Of a stretch of 64,000 nucleotides of DNA, positions 13,297-26,500 are shown in pieces. Source of the DNA: Brachionus plicatilis (lineage: Eukaryota; Rotifera; Eurotatoria; Ploima; Brachionidae); assembly GCA_010279815.1 (NCBI GenBank), contig QEOQ01000041.1, positions 499,048 to 563,047 on the forward strand, written 5' to 3'. The stretch's first letter is position 1, and the number at the start of each line of letters is the position of its first letter. The position numbers and the translations under genes are program-made. A model generated the notes under the pieces. The model was given only the letters and a program-made list of their open reading frames with translations. It was not told where the DNA came from and ran no database searches.

Positions 13297-14549
13297 TTTG
13301 ATAATAAAAAATTCCAATTAAGTTTGTTTATAATAAAACTTTATTATTTTTAAATGATTTTTTTCTGTTTATGCTTTAGTGTTTATCTTTTTTTTTCAAT
13401 TTTAAAAAAATTTGAGGAATCATATCAACATTGGAAGCTGGTATTTGATGTTTTTTTCAATTATAAATTTATGCTTTTTGAAAATAATTTGTATAGTATC
13501 CAATTGGAGTAATTTACAAGTTACATTTATTTTATGAATGTAAAATAATATTTTCATTTTAATTTAATTTTTCGATTTTTTATATACATCATGCTTTAAT
13601 TAAAAAAAAAATAATTTTATTTTTTAATTCAATATATTAACTTATTTAAAATAAGAGATTAAAATATGATTCTAATGTAGATTTTTTGAGATTTTTATTT
13701 TAAGACTATTTAAAATTTCTGACTTTATTCCAGATTTGATTAAAATAATTTAGATACGCAATTTAATTTAATTTCATTGCAGATTTCATATTTTTAAGGC
13801 TTACGAAGCTATATTTTTCAATTTTAGTAAAGGATAGTCATTTTTTTAATTGCTAAGTAATGATATTTCAATTTTAGTTTTAAAATTTCGGTTTGATTAG
13901 AATTATTTAGCTTCAACTAAAATTTTGCTCAGATTTCAAATTAAAGCAAGGTGGGTTTTATCACTTGAAAAATCAAGTATTAAAATTTTCACATTTTAAA
14001 TAAAAAAATAACTCAAATAAATTTTTTATTTCTATTTTTTATTGAGCTCTTAGGCTGAAAATAAATTACAAATAAATCTTTTTTTTATATTTAAATTTAA
14101 TTTCTTTTTCTAAAATGGTTTAATATTTCTTTTTTGATGTTTTTCTTTTGTTGAATCAAAAATTAGGCCTTAAATTCCTAACCCTATGAAATTCAATAGA
14201 ATATTAAATTTAGAATCTAAATATCAAATAACTAAATTTAGATAATGATTTAGAATTAAATGAAAAATTTATATAGGAATTATTTATTATTATAAATTTA
14301 AATTTTACAAATAAAATATCTAAAATTTACATTACATCGAAATTTCATGGAGTAAAATTAGAAATTAAATTTATCTACATTAAAAAAATGTTATTTTGGG
14401 TTGGTTTTAAAGCTTCTTGAATGGAATAATTTTTATTTGTTTGAACATGGGTTACTTGTTTGAATTGTTTATGAAAAATTAATACTGTTTTCTATTTAAT
14501 TTAATTTTTTTTAATTGTTTTAGTTTAAAAATCATTATTATTGTCAATT
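13297..14549. other. Intergenic DNA between the TIR gene and the perlecan 3' end
   Basis: No ORF of interest. It holds the TIR gene promoter side and the perlecan 3'UTR, including a minus-strand AATAAA at 14432-14437. Confidence 0.5.
14432..14437 (-). terminator. Candidate polyadenylation signal of the perlecan-like gene
   Basis: AATAAA on the minus strand, about 113 bases after the terminal stop codon. A further one lies at 14283-14288. Such hexamers are common by chance in this base composition. Confidence 0.3.
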
Positions 14550-15163
14550 TTAATAGCACTTGTAACCAATTTCATTCTGAGTGACAACACAAACTTCGTT
14601 TATATTACATTCAGAGATAGAACAAGTATTTATAATGCTGACATTTTTTTTCTTTATTGCTGAATTAATTAAATCGATTTTAGATTCATTTACCTTTAAA
14701 TTTGAAATAATTCCGATAAAGTTTGAGTGATGAAAGTTTACTGATCCTAAACAAAGATTTTTTCCGATATTTTTCACATCATAACCAGAAAAAATCTTAA
14801 AATTTTGATCATTTAGAACCAGCAGAACTTCTTGGTCAAATAATTCAATTTTCAATTGATTCCACTTTTTTAATTTTATTATCTTTGGAATTTTAACCAA
14901 AACATCTACTGAATTTTTTTGTTTCGAATCGTAATGCACAATTCCATTATTAAGACTAACTGTAATGTTCTCGTCATTTTTTGACAAGCTCCAAATGATA
15001 CCTTTAAAAATAATGAAAAAACATTTCTATTTAGTAAAAAAATTTAAAATACCATCTAAATTAAATGGTTTAAATGAAATGCTCAGAGAAAATTTATCCC
15101 CTTTTAAATAATTCGAAATGTTGAATAGTAAAAATGAATTTTCAGTCATTATCGGAATCGGTT
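14550..15163 (-). CDS. Perlecan exons 32-33: laminin-G domain and EGF-like end
   Basis: Exon 32 (15053-15163) and exon 33 (14550-15001), joined in phase 1, encode one degenerate laminin-G domain: [10 protein letters not shown] and [14 protein letters not shown], then [29 protein letters not shown] and the Cys near its end. A short EGF-like piece ([11 protein letters not shown] to GYKCY) follows and the frame stops at TAA. In vertebrate perlecan the C-terminal domain V has three laminin-G modules and EGF pairs; the first laminin-G and its following EGF are what seems to be left here, so the region that in vertebrates binds dystroglycan and releases endorepellin is mostly missing. Confidence 0.83.
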
Positions 15164-18100
15164 CTTTGATTAAATTGAAATTTTTATGAAAAAAGTGTCT
15201 TATTTATTTACCTGATAGAATTAATTCAATTGTATAGACTTTTTTAAAGTCATGAGTTGAACATTCATAAGACCCTTGGTCTGAGAATTGGGTTTCGTTT
15301 ATAAATAAATAGCTGGAATTTTCCAAATTATTTTCTGGCAATTTTTTTCCTGATTTAAACCAAAAAATTTTATCCGAATTCAATGGACACTTTAAAGTGA
15401 CCTGAGAGTTAATTTCAGAAAATTCTCTATTTGCTTGATATTTTACAACCATTTCGGGCACTTTTTTTGCCCAGCTTGAAAATTCACTCCAATAGATTTG
15501 ATTTTTTTCGTTGTTAAATGTAATTTTGGATGTTCCAAAATCGTTCTCTGAGCTGCATTCATATTTAGCTATTTTATTTTTATCTAATTCAATTTTGGAT
15601 TGTTCAAATACTTGCATGGACATATTCGATAACTTAAACCATTTAGTTGTCAAATTTTGATCTTTGGGAAAAGAAAAAGAATTGAAATTTTATTTAAATA
15701 ATTAAAAATAGTTTGAACTCAAAGAAACCTCTATTTTTGCATTCAATTGAAATGGATTTTGATGTCGAATTTATTTGGTAGGCTAAATTTGGTGTTAATT
15801 TAGAATAAATGACTCGGATTTCGTAAAAATTTTCAAATTTTGAATTAAGTATAAAGAATTTGATCCAATTTTCATGCTCATAAAAGATGGAATTTTTTAT
15901 CTGAACATGGCATGTATAAATTCCGATATGTCTAAGCTCAAATGAATCGATTATTAAAATCTTTTGGGTTCTATTTAATTCCATTATTTTTATGCCTTCA
16001 TCAATTTGATCAGTTTCTGTTTGCCAATGAAGCTTTACATCAGGTAAAATGGTATCTGTTGAACATTTTAGAAGAATTCTTTCACCGATTTTAAAAAAAT
16101 CTGTTTGCGGTGACAATAAACTTAACTTTAAATCCGGCATTTTAAGCTCTCTATGCTCAGAGCTTTTTTTAAGTCGGCTATTAATATTCCGGTTATAATT
16201 TTCTACAAAACCTTCAAAATTTCCATTGGAATTTTTTCTAAAGCGTATGCCAACTGACAAATTTGATTCATCAATAGAACATTGATAAAATTTCAAATTT
16301 TTTTGGGAAAATTTTTCAAAAACCAATGAACTTTGCCTTGTATGCCGCTTTTCATGAGTCCATCGAGTTCGAGCTCCTTTAAAAAATATTTTTCGATTAA
16401 ATTGAATTCATTTGAATTTATAAAAATTAAACTAGCGATTCTTGTCTGATACGAAAAAATTTTTATCTTTTGATCAATATTTTCTTTCATGAAAAAAACA
16501 CTTTTATTAACCTTAAGTGAAAATTCGGTAGCTTTCTTTGATAAAATTTTTATACTAAGAATCAGTCGTGTTATTTGAATTTTTTGAAATAATTTTATGA
16601 ATCAAACAAAAGATGAGCCTTTTGGTTACAATAAATTACAGCTCTTGCAGTACTTAAAGGCACATAATTAAAGTATAAATTAAAATAAAAATATTTTTTT
16701 TGGTAAAAATTACCATATGTAAATATAAATAATTTTCTTTTGAAAAAATGATAACTAGCCATTTCTTCCGTAATATTACGTATAATTAAACTTTCAAAAA
16801 TTCGATGAGTTAGATTCCTGATTTAATTTTCGTTTTTTTTTAGGATTTCCCTGGAAAGAATTTCAAAGAAAAAAAAATATATAATTCTACGCAAATTCAC
16901 ATTTTTTACAGTAACAAGTGGTAAAAGAGAGAAAAAAAAATTTAAATTATAAAATAATATATATTATTGCTTAATTTTCAACAAAACCCTGTATGCGTGG
17001 ATCTGAAAAATCTGAAAAAACATTTATGCCATTATTTCTATTTTGATATAAAAAGCATTATTTATTATCATATTTACGAAATTTACGAAATTTTTAGTAA
17101 TTTATTTTTACAAACTTTTTTTTATCAAATTGTCTTTATAATGAGTTAAATTATTTAAAAAAATAATTGAACGTTTTGTTTATTCTTATTCTTTAAGTAT
17201 TATGTGGTGTTATATCACTGAAAAGTATCAAAATTTTTAAAACTTTCTTTATTCAATTTTCTTAAAATATATATTTATTAAATGCAAGAGAACATTTGTA
17301 TTTATCATATAATTAGAAAATAATTAGTCGATTTTAAATCTACGGCAACAATAATATGAAATTAATATTGTATATTTTTCTTTTTGATTTTTTTACAAAT
17401 TTTAGTTAAAAAAAATTAAAAAATTTACCTTGTTTTGAAGAACATGCAATTTCAATGCGATCATTTGGACAAATATCCTGAATATTGGTCAAAAAGTCCA
17501 AGCGAATAAAATTATTGTTCAATGAATAGATAAATGCGTGGGGACGAGTCACAATTGAACCTTTATGTTTTTCCACGGAAAATATGATTTTAGCATTTTG
17601 ATTTTTATAATTTCCGATGCATTCATATAAACCAACATTTTGATCCGAAATATTGCTAAATAAAAGATAGCTACTTTGAATTATATCGTGGCTTCCTGGA
17701 ATGACCCATTTCAAAGAAGCACTCTTAAAATCTTGAAAAAAAATATTAGAACAAAAAATCTAAATTAATTTTCTTTTTCTTAATTACTGGCTAAACATTT
17801 GAATTTTAAATTATTATTTTTATCATAAACTTTTTTAATCTTTAGAGATAGCTGATTTTTGTTATTTTTTGATCTATAAAGTGATAAAGCTTGGCCACTA
17901 TTTTCGAATGAAAATTCGCTATATCTATCAACAAAACCGTATACGAAATACTCAACTGAATCATTTTGTCTGGTTAAGACAGCGTCTCTTGAACGATAGC
18001 CAAATTTATTAGTAGCTATGCATCTATATCTTCCCAAATCTTCGCTGTAAATTGGTGACTTAACAATCGAATTTCCAGTAGTTATCAATTTACCCAATTC

Positions 18101-20519
18101 ACCAGTTGGAGTAACTCTGTACCATTCAATTGTAGAGTTTTTATCTTTTAAAAATTAAATTTATTTCCAAACATTTTTTTCAATTTTACCTGCTTCACAG
18201 AATATTTGGACTCGCTCTCCATTTGCCAATGCTTGTTTATCAGAAAAGCTAATTTTTATATTTGGAATTTTGCTTTTTTTAGAACTAGAGAGCTCTTCTT
18301 GCTGAATTTCGTCATCCAAAATTTTTTCCTTAATATTCTTGATTCTTATTTTCTTTTTAAATTCATCAAGTTCAAATTTAACACCTAATTCAACTAAAAG
18401 GCCATTTTTATTTTTTGTTCGGCACACATAGCTACCCAAATTTTCATTACTAAAATTTTTGAAGCTCAAAATATGAGGTGCTACTTTATATGACACCGGC
18501 TTTTGATCATTTTCATTTATCCGCCAACTTGGTAAAAAGCTATCATAATCTTAAATTAGAATAGAAATAATTTTTTTATTCAATTATTAGTTTTAAAATA
18601 TACATAGATCCAAACATTCTATAGCAAAATTTGATCCCAAAGTTAACTCTTTTGATCCAAACAGGTATCTAAGACGTTCGTCTAATTCTTCTTCTTTGAG
18701 TGACATTTTTTCAATGTTTTCAATTGTATGTTTTATTGAACCATTTTTATCGAAAAACATGATTGATGAATTCGATTGAACTCTTTTATCTTTCAAAACT
18801 GAACAAGTATAGATCCCCAAATTTTTTTCAGTAAAATTTTTAATCATCAAAGAATTTAGATGAAAAAAAGAATTCTCGGGTAATTCTCCATCATTTTTCG
18901 ACCAAAAGAAATCAAATTTTTGAGTTGAATGATTAGATAATGTTTCACAAATTAAATTAAATGTGCATCCATAATGAATACAATTTTTTTCTAATTCTAA
19001 CTTAATTTTCAAATTGATTTTTTCTATTTTTTCAGAATATTCTTTTATAAAAATTTTAAATTTTTCATTGATTCCCGAGTTTTCAACTTCACATGAAAAT
19101 ACTTCTGAACTCCTGATTGATAGTATTGATTGATCCGTTGGTCTTATTTTCCCGTTAAATATATCAAATGAAAGAGTGAAGCCATTTTCTTAAATAAATA
19201 TTAAATTAAAATTAAATTTTTTGTTTTAATTTAGTATTTTTTTTGTTTACTAGATACACATTTTGAATGAATTAAATCTTTAATAATTGATTTAACATTA
19301 AAAGCTTTTAAATAAATATAGTTGACTATTCCTTTATCTTTGAATAAATGAGATGACAAATAGACATAAGAGCTCATCAAATTTTGTCCATCGAAAACAG
19401 AACAACCATAAAATCCATCGTGGCTATCAGACTCATAATTTTCGATTATTAATCTATTTTTATTTGACTCTGATCTTTGTGTAAAATGATCATTGAAATT
19501 GAACCATTCTATATCTACTTTGTCTAGGACTAAAAAATTAGATTTTTAACAAAAAGGCTAAGTTTCAAAGCAGGTTTGTAACACGATTTAGCTAGGGCAA
19601 ATTTTAAACTCCAAAAATTAAATACATATAGTTATATTTAAAAAAAATAATAATAAATTACAAAATAGAACATGTAAAATCAACAATTATAATACAAATT
19701 TATACTAATCGATTGACATTGTATTGAAAAGGCTTCTTTCTGTTGAAAATGTTTCATCTAATGTAAAAAAAAAATAATTTTAGAATATATGTAATTGAAT
19801 TTAGCAATAATTATTTTTTCATTTATTCAATTAAATTTAATAATTAATTTTAAATTACTTAAATGTTTCATTATCGTTTTTCTTTTCTAATATGAAATAA
19901 ACGAAAAGTTGTAATTTTTAAAGAATTAAATTTTTATGTTTTAATATCATTGTCTGAAAAAAATTACAAAATAATTTTAATTTTCTAAAGGATGCAAAAT
20001 TTTTATAAAAAAATTTTTGTTGCATAACTTTGCCAAGTTTCTTTATATTTCTAAATCGATTCATACTTCAAGAAAAAAAAAATTTTAAGCAAAAGATAAG
20101 AGAACAAGCTAAAAGCAATTGAGTAAGAGCAATTTGCAGAATTATAATAGAATTAGTTCTGAAGGTGGAAGAAATAAATATCAAGTTTCTTGGGTGAACG
20201 TTCAATTCATATTTTTTTTTTCTTAGAATAATTATTTCATAGTGTTATTGTCATGGATTTTTTTTAAAGGAATAAAATGTAGAAAAATAATTCATAAAAA
20301 TTTATCAGTTTTTTCAGAATAAAAATTTCTTGTAATTTTTCAAAGACATTAAATTGAAAAAATATTTAAAATTTTCGGGGTTTTGAAGTTTATTTCATTT
20401 CGATTATTTCAATTCTATTCTTTTCCAATAAATTTTGAATTGGGTGAGATAAAATGGTTCTGTAAAATTTAACAAGTTTGTTACACCTCAAGATAAAGTC
20501 TGCAAAATGGCACGCAAAC

Positions 20520-20551
<32 letters not shown>

Positions 20552-23500
20552 TATTAGTTTAAAGCCACATAGGCAAAAAAAAAAAAAAATGCTTAAACAA
20601 AAGTCTAAAAAAAAAAGAAATATTTTCTATTAGATAATAAAATTCGAGTCAAAATTTATGTAAAAAAATCTACCTTCAAAAGGTCATTTAATAAATTATA
20701 CAAATAAAAATAATTTAAATTCAATTCCATATTTAGTTTTATTTGTGAGACAATAAACTTATGCATTTTACACTCTATTAAGAATGATTTGAATAAGATG
20801 AGCTAATACTTTGTACAGTTATTGCAGACTTAGGTCTCATGGGTAACAAAATTGTTACAGGTTGTAACATTTTGCAGAACCAGTTGATTTCATTCCATTC
20901 AAAAGTTATTTGCAAAGATCCGAATTGAAAAAAACTTCACAACTTCAAAATTTTCCTTTAATCTACAAATAACGAAAATTTTAATTGAAAAAAATTCATT
21001 TCAAGAATTTATAAAACGAAAATACATTTAAAATTTGTTCTAAAAAACAATTTTAAATTAATTTAATCTTATTTTATATGAATTGATGTATCACGGTTTC
21101 TTTAGCAGAAAAAAAATTTTAAATCTGAATTCAGCCTCAGCAGTAACTACTTACAAAATTTTTTTCAGATCAAGCAGCTTTGACTGTATTTTTAGCACAC
21201 TCAGAATAAATTTAAAAATTGAAATTATGCAAATTGTTCACGTTACGTTGCTCTTAACTGCAAGTCTACATTCCTTACTAATTTTAAAATTTAAAATTTT
21301 ATCCTTTTATTTTATTTAAAAAAAAGGTGAGATTTTATTCTAGATAAATGTATGTTAAATCAATGTCCCTGTAAAAAAATATTTCAAGGTTGTAAAAAAA
21401 TGATCTAAACAAATAAAAAAAAGTTAAATTTAAACTTACTCTATTGATTTTAAAATAATTTCTTTTTTTTTGATTTTAATAATGATTTATAATTATGTGA
21501 GAGTCTACTGTTTCTAAAACCGGATATTTTTTTATTTCGTTTATGTTTATAAATTTTCCTTAATCGTTTAAAACCATGAAAGGGTCTAAATATGGACAAA
21601 GGCTCAATATCTAATTTGTTTTGATCAATTTTTAATTTGATTCTAGCCGTACCCAGTGTGTTCGAAGAAATACAAACATATTCACCATAATTTTGAGCAT
21701 TTGAGCCATCAATTCTTAAAACAGGTCCATTCGTTTTCAAAACTAGTCTCGAATCATTTATTTTTTTGTACCATTCAGTGGGCCAAATTGAATCAGTTGA
21801 GCATTCAAAGTCGTAATTTTTGATCTTTATAAAACCATAATCATGACCCAAATGTCCATTTAGCTCATCAATTCCTAAATTTATATTTCTACTTGATTCA
21901 TCAATTGTCACCAAAACTTGTCCTAATTTGTTTTTCATCAGCTCGAAAGTCTTGCGAACTGTTGAAACCGATGTGCGAACGTAGCAAATGTATTTACCAA
22001 TATGGACTTCATTTAATTTCTCAATTGTTAGTTTTGATTGAGTATTGGTCATTCTTTCCACAGAGGAATATGGATGAATAATTGAACCATCCATTTTTTT
22101 CCAATTAATCTCATAAATTGACAACTCAGGATAACTAGTGTCTAAAATTGATAAAATTGAAACTAAAATCAAAAAATTCCGAAAATAAAAATTTACCAAA
22201 TTCGCTTATGTTGCACATAATCTCAATTTTTTGTCCAAAATTTAAATTCTGTGAACAAATATGCTGGTCTTGGATACATTTTAGATTAACTTCAGGTCCA
22301 AGTAGCTTTACTTTTTGAGGAGTTAATCCGAAATCGCTTGGCATCAAGTAGTAAGACGCTTGTCCCTTTATTTTAAAGTCTAAAACATTTGAATCAATAG
22401 ACCGAGCCTTGCATACATAAATCCCCAAGTCTTCTTTTTGAAAATTTTTAATTGTAATTAAAGCTGAATTTTCATTTGAGCTGGTGACTGTGCGATCAGA
22501 GAGCTTGTAGCCTCTTTTAGCCCAATAAACTTCCGCATCCAAGTCATCAATGGTACATTTTAGATTGATAGTGTTGCCAATTTTCATCTCAAGAGGATTT
22601 GTTACCAAATCAATTTGGATCATGTTGGACAAGTCTTTGGATTTTTTTGGTCCGTTTTCAATGCTTATTTTGATTCGTCGCGATGCTTGTTGGTTCAAGA
22701 GGGAATTTGAAGCCACACAGCGGTATACACCACCATTTTTTTTAGTAAAAGGTTTTAGCTCTAGAATGTCATTATCTACTCTAACATTTTCAGCCAAAGT
22801 TTCATTCACAGCTAGCCATTTATAACTCGCCTTTTCAATATCTAAAATTATCTACATGAAAAAAAGTAAATAATTAATTTTTTAATTTTATACCTGAAAT
22901 GCATCTGAGAATAACTTTTCCGTTTTCTACATGATCGACTTCTGGATCAGACAAAACTTGAATCAAAACCGTATGTTTTGCTTTGGCAATGCTTCTTGTG
23001 GTTTCCCCAATAGGGTGGTCTACGTCCCTATCAAAAACAGTTGTGTCTTCACTAAAAGCTTTTGGAACATAAAACATGGTCGTTGATCGTATGAGTTCAG
23101 TAGCAAAAATTGGAAAAGAAATTTGAACACCTTTTTTGTCTTGTCCATTTTCATTTTCAACCAGACATTCATATAAACCCTGATTCTCTTGAACCAATTT
23201 GTCAAATTTTATGCTTCCGCTGAGGTCTTTTTGGATCATTGCTCCATTAAAGAACCATTTTTTCATGTCATTTTGATTGTCTAAAAAAAAATAATCATGG
23301 TAATTCTTTATCAGAAATTTGTATCCGAAATTTTATTTTTCCAACAGAAAATATTAATTTTTAATTACAGACAAAAATCATTTGGTAAAATTTAGAGAAA
23401 AAGTTAATAGTCAGGTTTTTTAATAAAATGCAGCTTTTCCGCTTGAGTTTCTATTGAAAAATTGAAAATATTATTTTTAATTATGCGTTTGATGCTGTAC

Positions 23501-26500
23501 CTAAAATTGATTAGAAAATAAAATAAAAAAAAATTATTTAATAAAATAAATCTAATTTTTTTTCATCTTTTTACGATTCTTTCTAAATTTTTTCTGCTTA
23601 GTTTTCCAAAATAAAATCTGAATATCACTGAAACTCAAGCAGAGAAGCTACATTTTATTAAAAAACTTGACTTTTAACGCGCTTCAAATTAGAAACACGA
23701 CTTTAGTGTGGACAACTTAAGCTGAAATGTTTTTACATGGGCGACATGGTATTTATTGCCTGTGTCAAAGTCATGTTTTGAATTATAAGGCCGCAATATC
23801 GAACAAGTGAATACGGTAGTAGTTTTAATTGCAAAGAAAATGGTCTTGGGCTAATCTTTAGTGAATAATGAATATTTGATATACATCTCTTCCTAAAAAT
23901 CAATTTTGCTAAAAGAAATATGGATTATCCATAATTATCTGAATTGATTCTTGCTGAACATGGAATCATTATTAGTCAACTATTTTTAGTTATTTCAGAA
24001 TTTAAATACTAGGCTATTTTCCCTTTCCTATGAATAAATTTTTTAATTTTTTTTGAATCAGTCTTTGTACTAAGACTCAAATCGGTACCATTTTTAGAAA
24101 TTCAATTCAAACTTTATTTATTAAAACATTTGAATCAAAGATTTCATTGAAAAAATACAAAAACTAGTCTAAATAGCGGGAAAAAAATGAATTATTAAAA
24201 AGATAATAATGATAAAAAAGCGTTAGAATACTATTCTTAAAAAAACAATAAATGAAACGATAATTTTTACTTATTTTGTATATATTTAACAATAATTCTT
24301 TTTTACAACAAATTATCGAATTATTAATTTTGTTATTTATATTTTTTTAAAGTTCTTTGATACAAAATAGCCAAAAGTCAAATAACTCTATTTTAGATAA
24401 AATCTCTTGATTATTTTAATATTTCATTCTATTCTAAGTTCAATAAAAAAAAATTTGCAATGATAATTCTTCAATTGACAAAAGTGATGAGCATATTCAA
24501 ATGAAAAAAAAAATAAAAAGTTAATGTTTCTGAGCTATTTCTTCGATAACACAAATAATACAAAATATATATAAATGAAAAATAAAAAAGCATCATCAGA
24601 TTAGAGTGTTAATAATTTTTGGAAGTTCTTAAAATTATTCTTTAAAGAAAAAAAAAAAGGCTAATTGTTCAAAATCAAATTTCGAAAAGGAAAAAAATTG
24701 AAATAGTCAAATGAAATATACAAATGTATACTATATTCTCAATTTTATGACATTTTTTTTAACATTATCTTTGAACACTGTAGTCCTTTGCAATATATCT
24801 AATTAACTTATAATTCCTAATAAACTTATTCCAATTTTTTGTCAAAAGAATATTTTTTCCTAATAAAAATGCAACAACTCATCAGTGGCATTTTACAGTG
24901 CTATTTTTAATAAAAAAATTTATCTATCTCTCTATTTTATAAGACCATTTCTTTGTGAAAATTGAGTTGAAATACAAAATATATCGCAAAGTTATCAAAA
25001 AATCAAAGTACATAAGATGATTTATGAAATTATTTTGAAAATTTCTTTGGATACCTAAGACTACCAAATTAAAAATTCAATTAAAAAGTTACTTGAAACA
25101 CATTTTATCTCTAGACTTGAACCCAAATTTTCGTTACCAAATTTAAAGATTTCGACTATTTTAGTTTCGTTTTTTCTTTCGTCTTGGTTGATATTTTTCA
25201 TTTGAAAATCATAAGTGACTGCAACAGTTGATTTTTTAACAAGACCTAAAGGACTAGTCACCGAACAAGTGTACAAGTCAGCATCTTTTAGTTCCAATGG
25301 TTCGATGTGCAGCACATTTTCGTATATATTTGCATTTGTGTCTGTGAAATTTCCGTGGGTTTTTGACCATTTGACATTTTCATTAAAATAGTTCGATTCA
25401 CAAGTAATTCTTAGATATCCGTCACTTAGTCCACCAGAAAAGCTTAAACTAATATTTAAATCTTTATCTGCGTCAAGATCAAACGTATTCAAATATCGAA
25501 ATTCAGTACTCAGTGTTTGGGAAATAATTGGTATCAAATTTTCATCTATTATAAAATCAATTTTTTTCTGGCCATATTTATCAATGAATAAACAAGAGTA
25601 TGTTCCATAGTCTTCAAGGCTAAACTGTTCAATAACAAGCATGTCATTTAAAATTTTAAATTTTCCTGAATTTTCTGCTGTATTAACAAGCCATACTTTT
25701 TTCTCAAAGTCGCTTTCTAAAAAGACATTTAAAAAAAAATAAATTTATTATCATTAATTGCTTCTACCTTCTTGAGTACATTTTAGAGTTACTTTTCCCC
25801 CAATTTTTAACTCGGTCATATTTTTTATTAAGTGAATTGCCAAATTTCGTGTTATGTTATAAAAATATTCTGATTCTTTGAAATATTCCACCGCATCAAG
25901 CTCCAAATTTTTGATCAATTTTACCGTAGTAGATTCAGAAAAGCACTCGTAATTGTTCAAGTCGTATTTGTTTAATTTTCTGATGCTTAAACGATTTCCT
26001 TTAATGGAAGAAACTGAACTTTTAGTTCGATCTATCTTGTTCCAAGTAGTTATAGCATTAAAAGGAAGATCTTTTCAAGTTAAATAAAAATTGTTAAAAT
26101 AAACAAAAAATTTAATTTTACTTCGACTCTCACAAATAACCAGAACTTCTCCAAAAGGTCGAACATCATTTTCAATAAAGTTAAAGAACAATTCAGGTTT
26201 TTTTTCTTCAAAAATCAAAATCTCAAATTCGATTGTTGATTTAATTAATCCAGAATTAAGAATGCATTTAAATACACCCGAGTCTTTCGATTGAAGATTC
26301 TCTAATTCCAATTTAAAACTATCACTAACTATTTTGTCCATTTTGTACCATTTTAAATCATGCATGAATTTATTATTTCTATTTTCTAATTATAAAATAA
26401 TTAATTTTATTTAGTATTAAATCATTAATATTCAATAATGTTAGTAAATTACTGTGTGATATTTTTTTGCTTGTTCATCTTGTCTGGGGTTAAATGTTAG

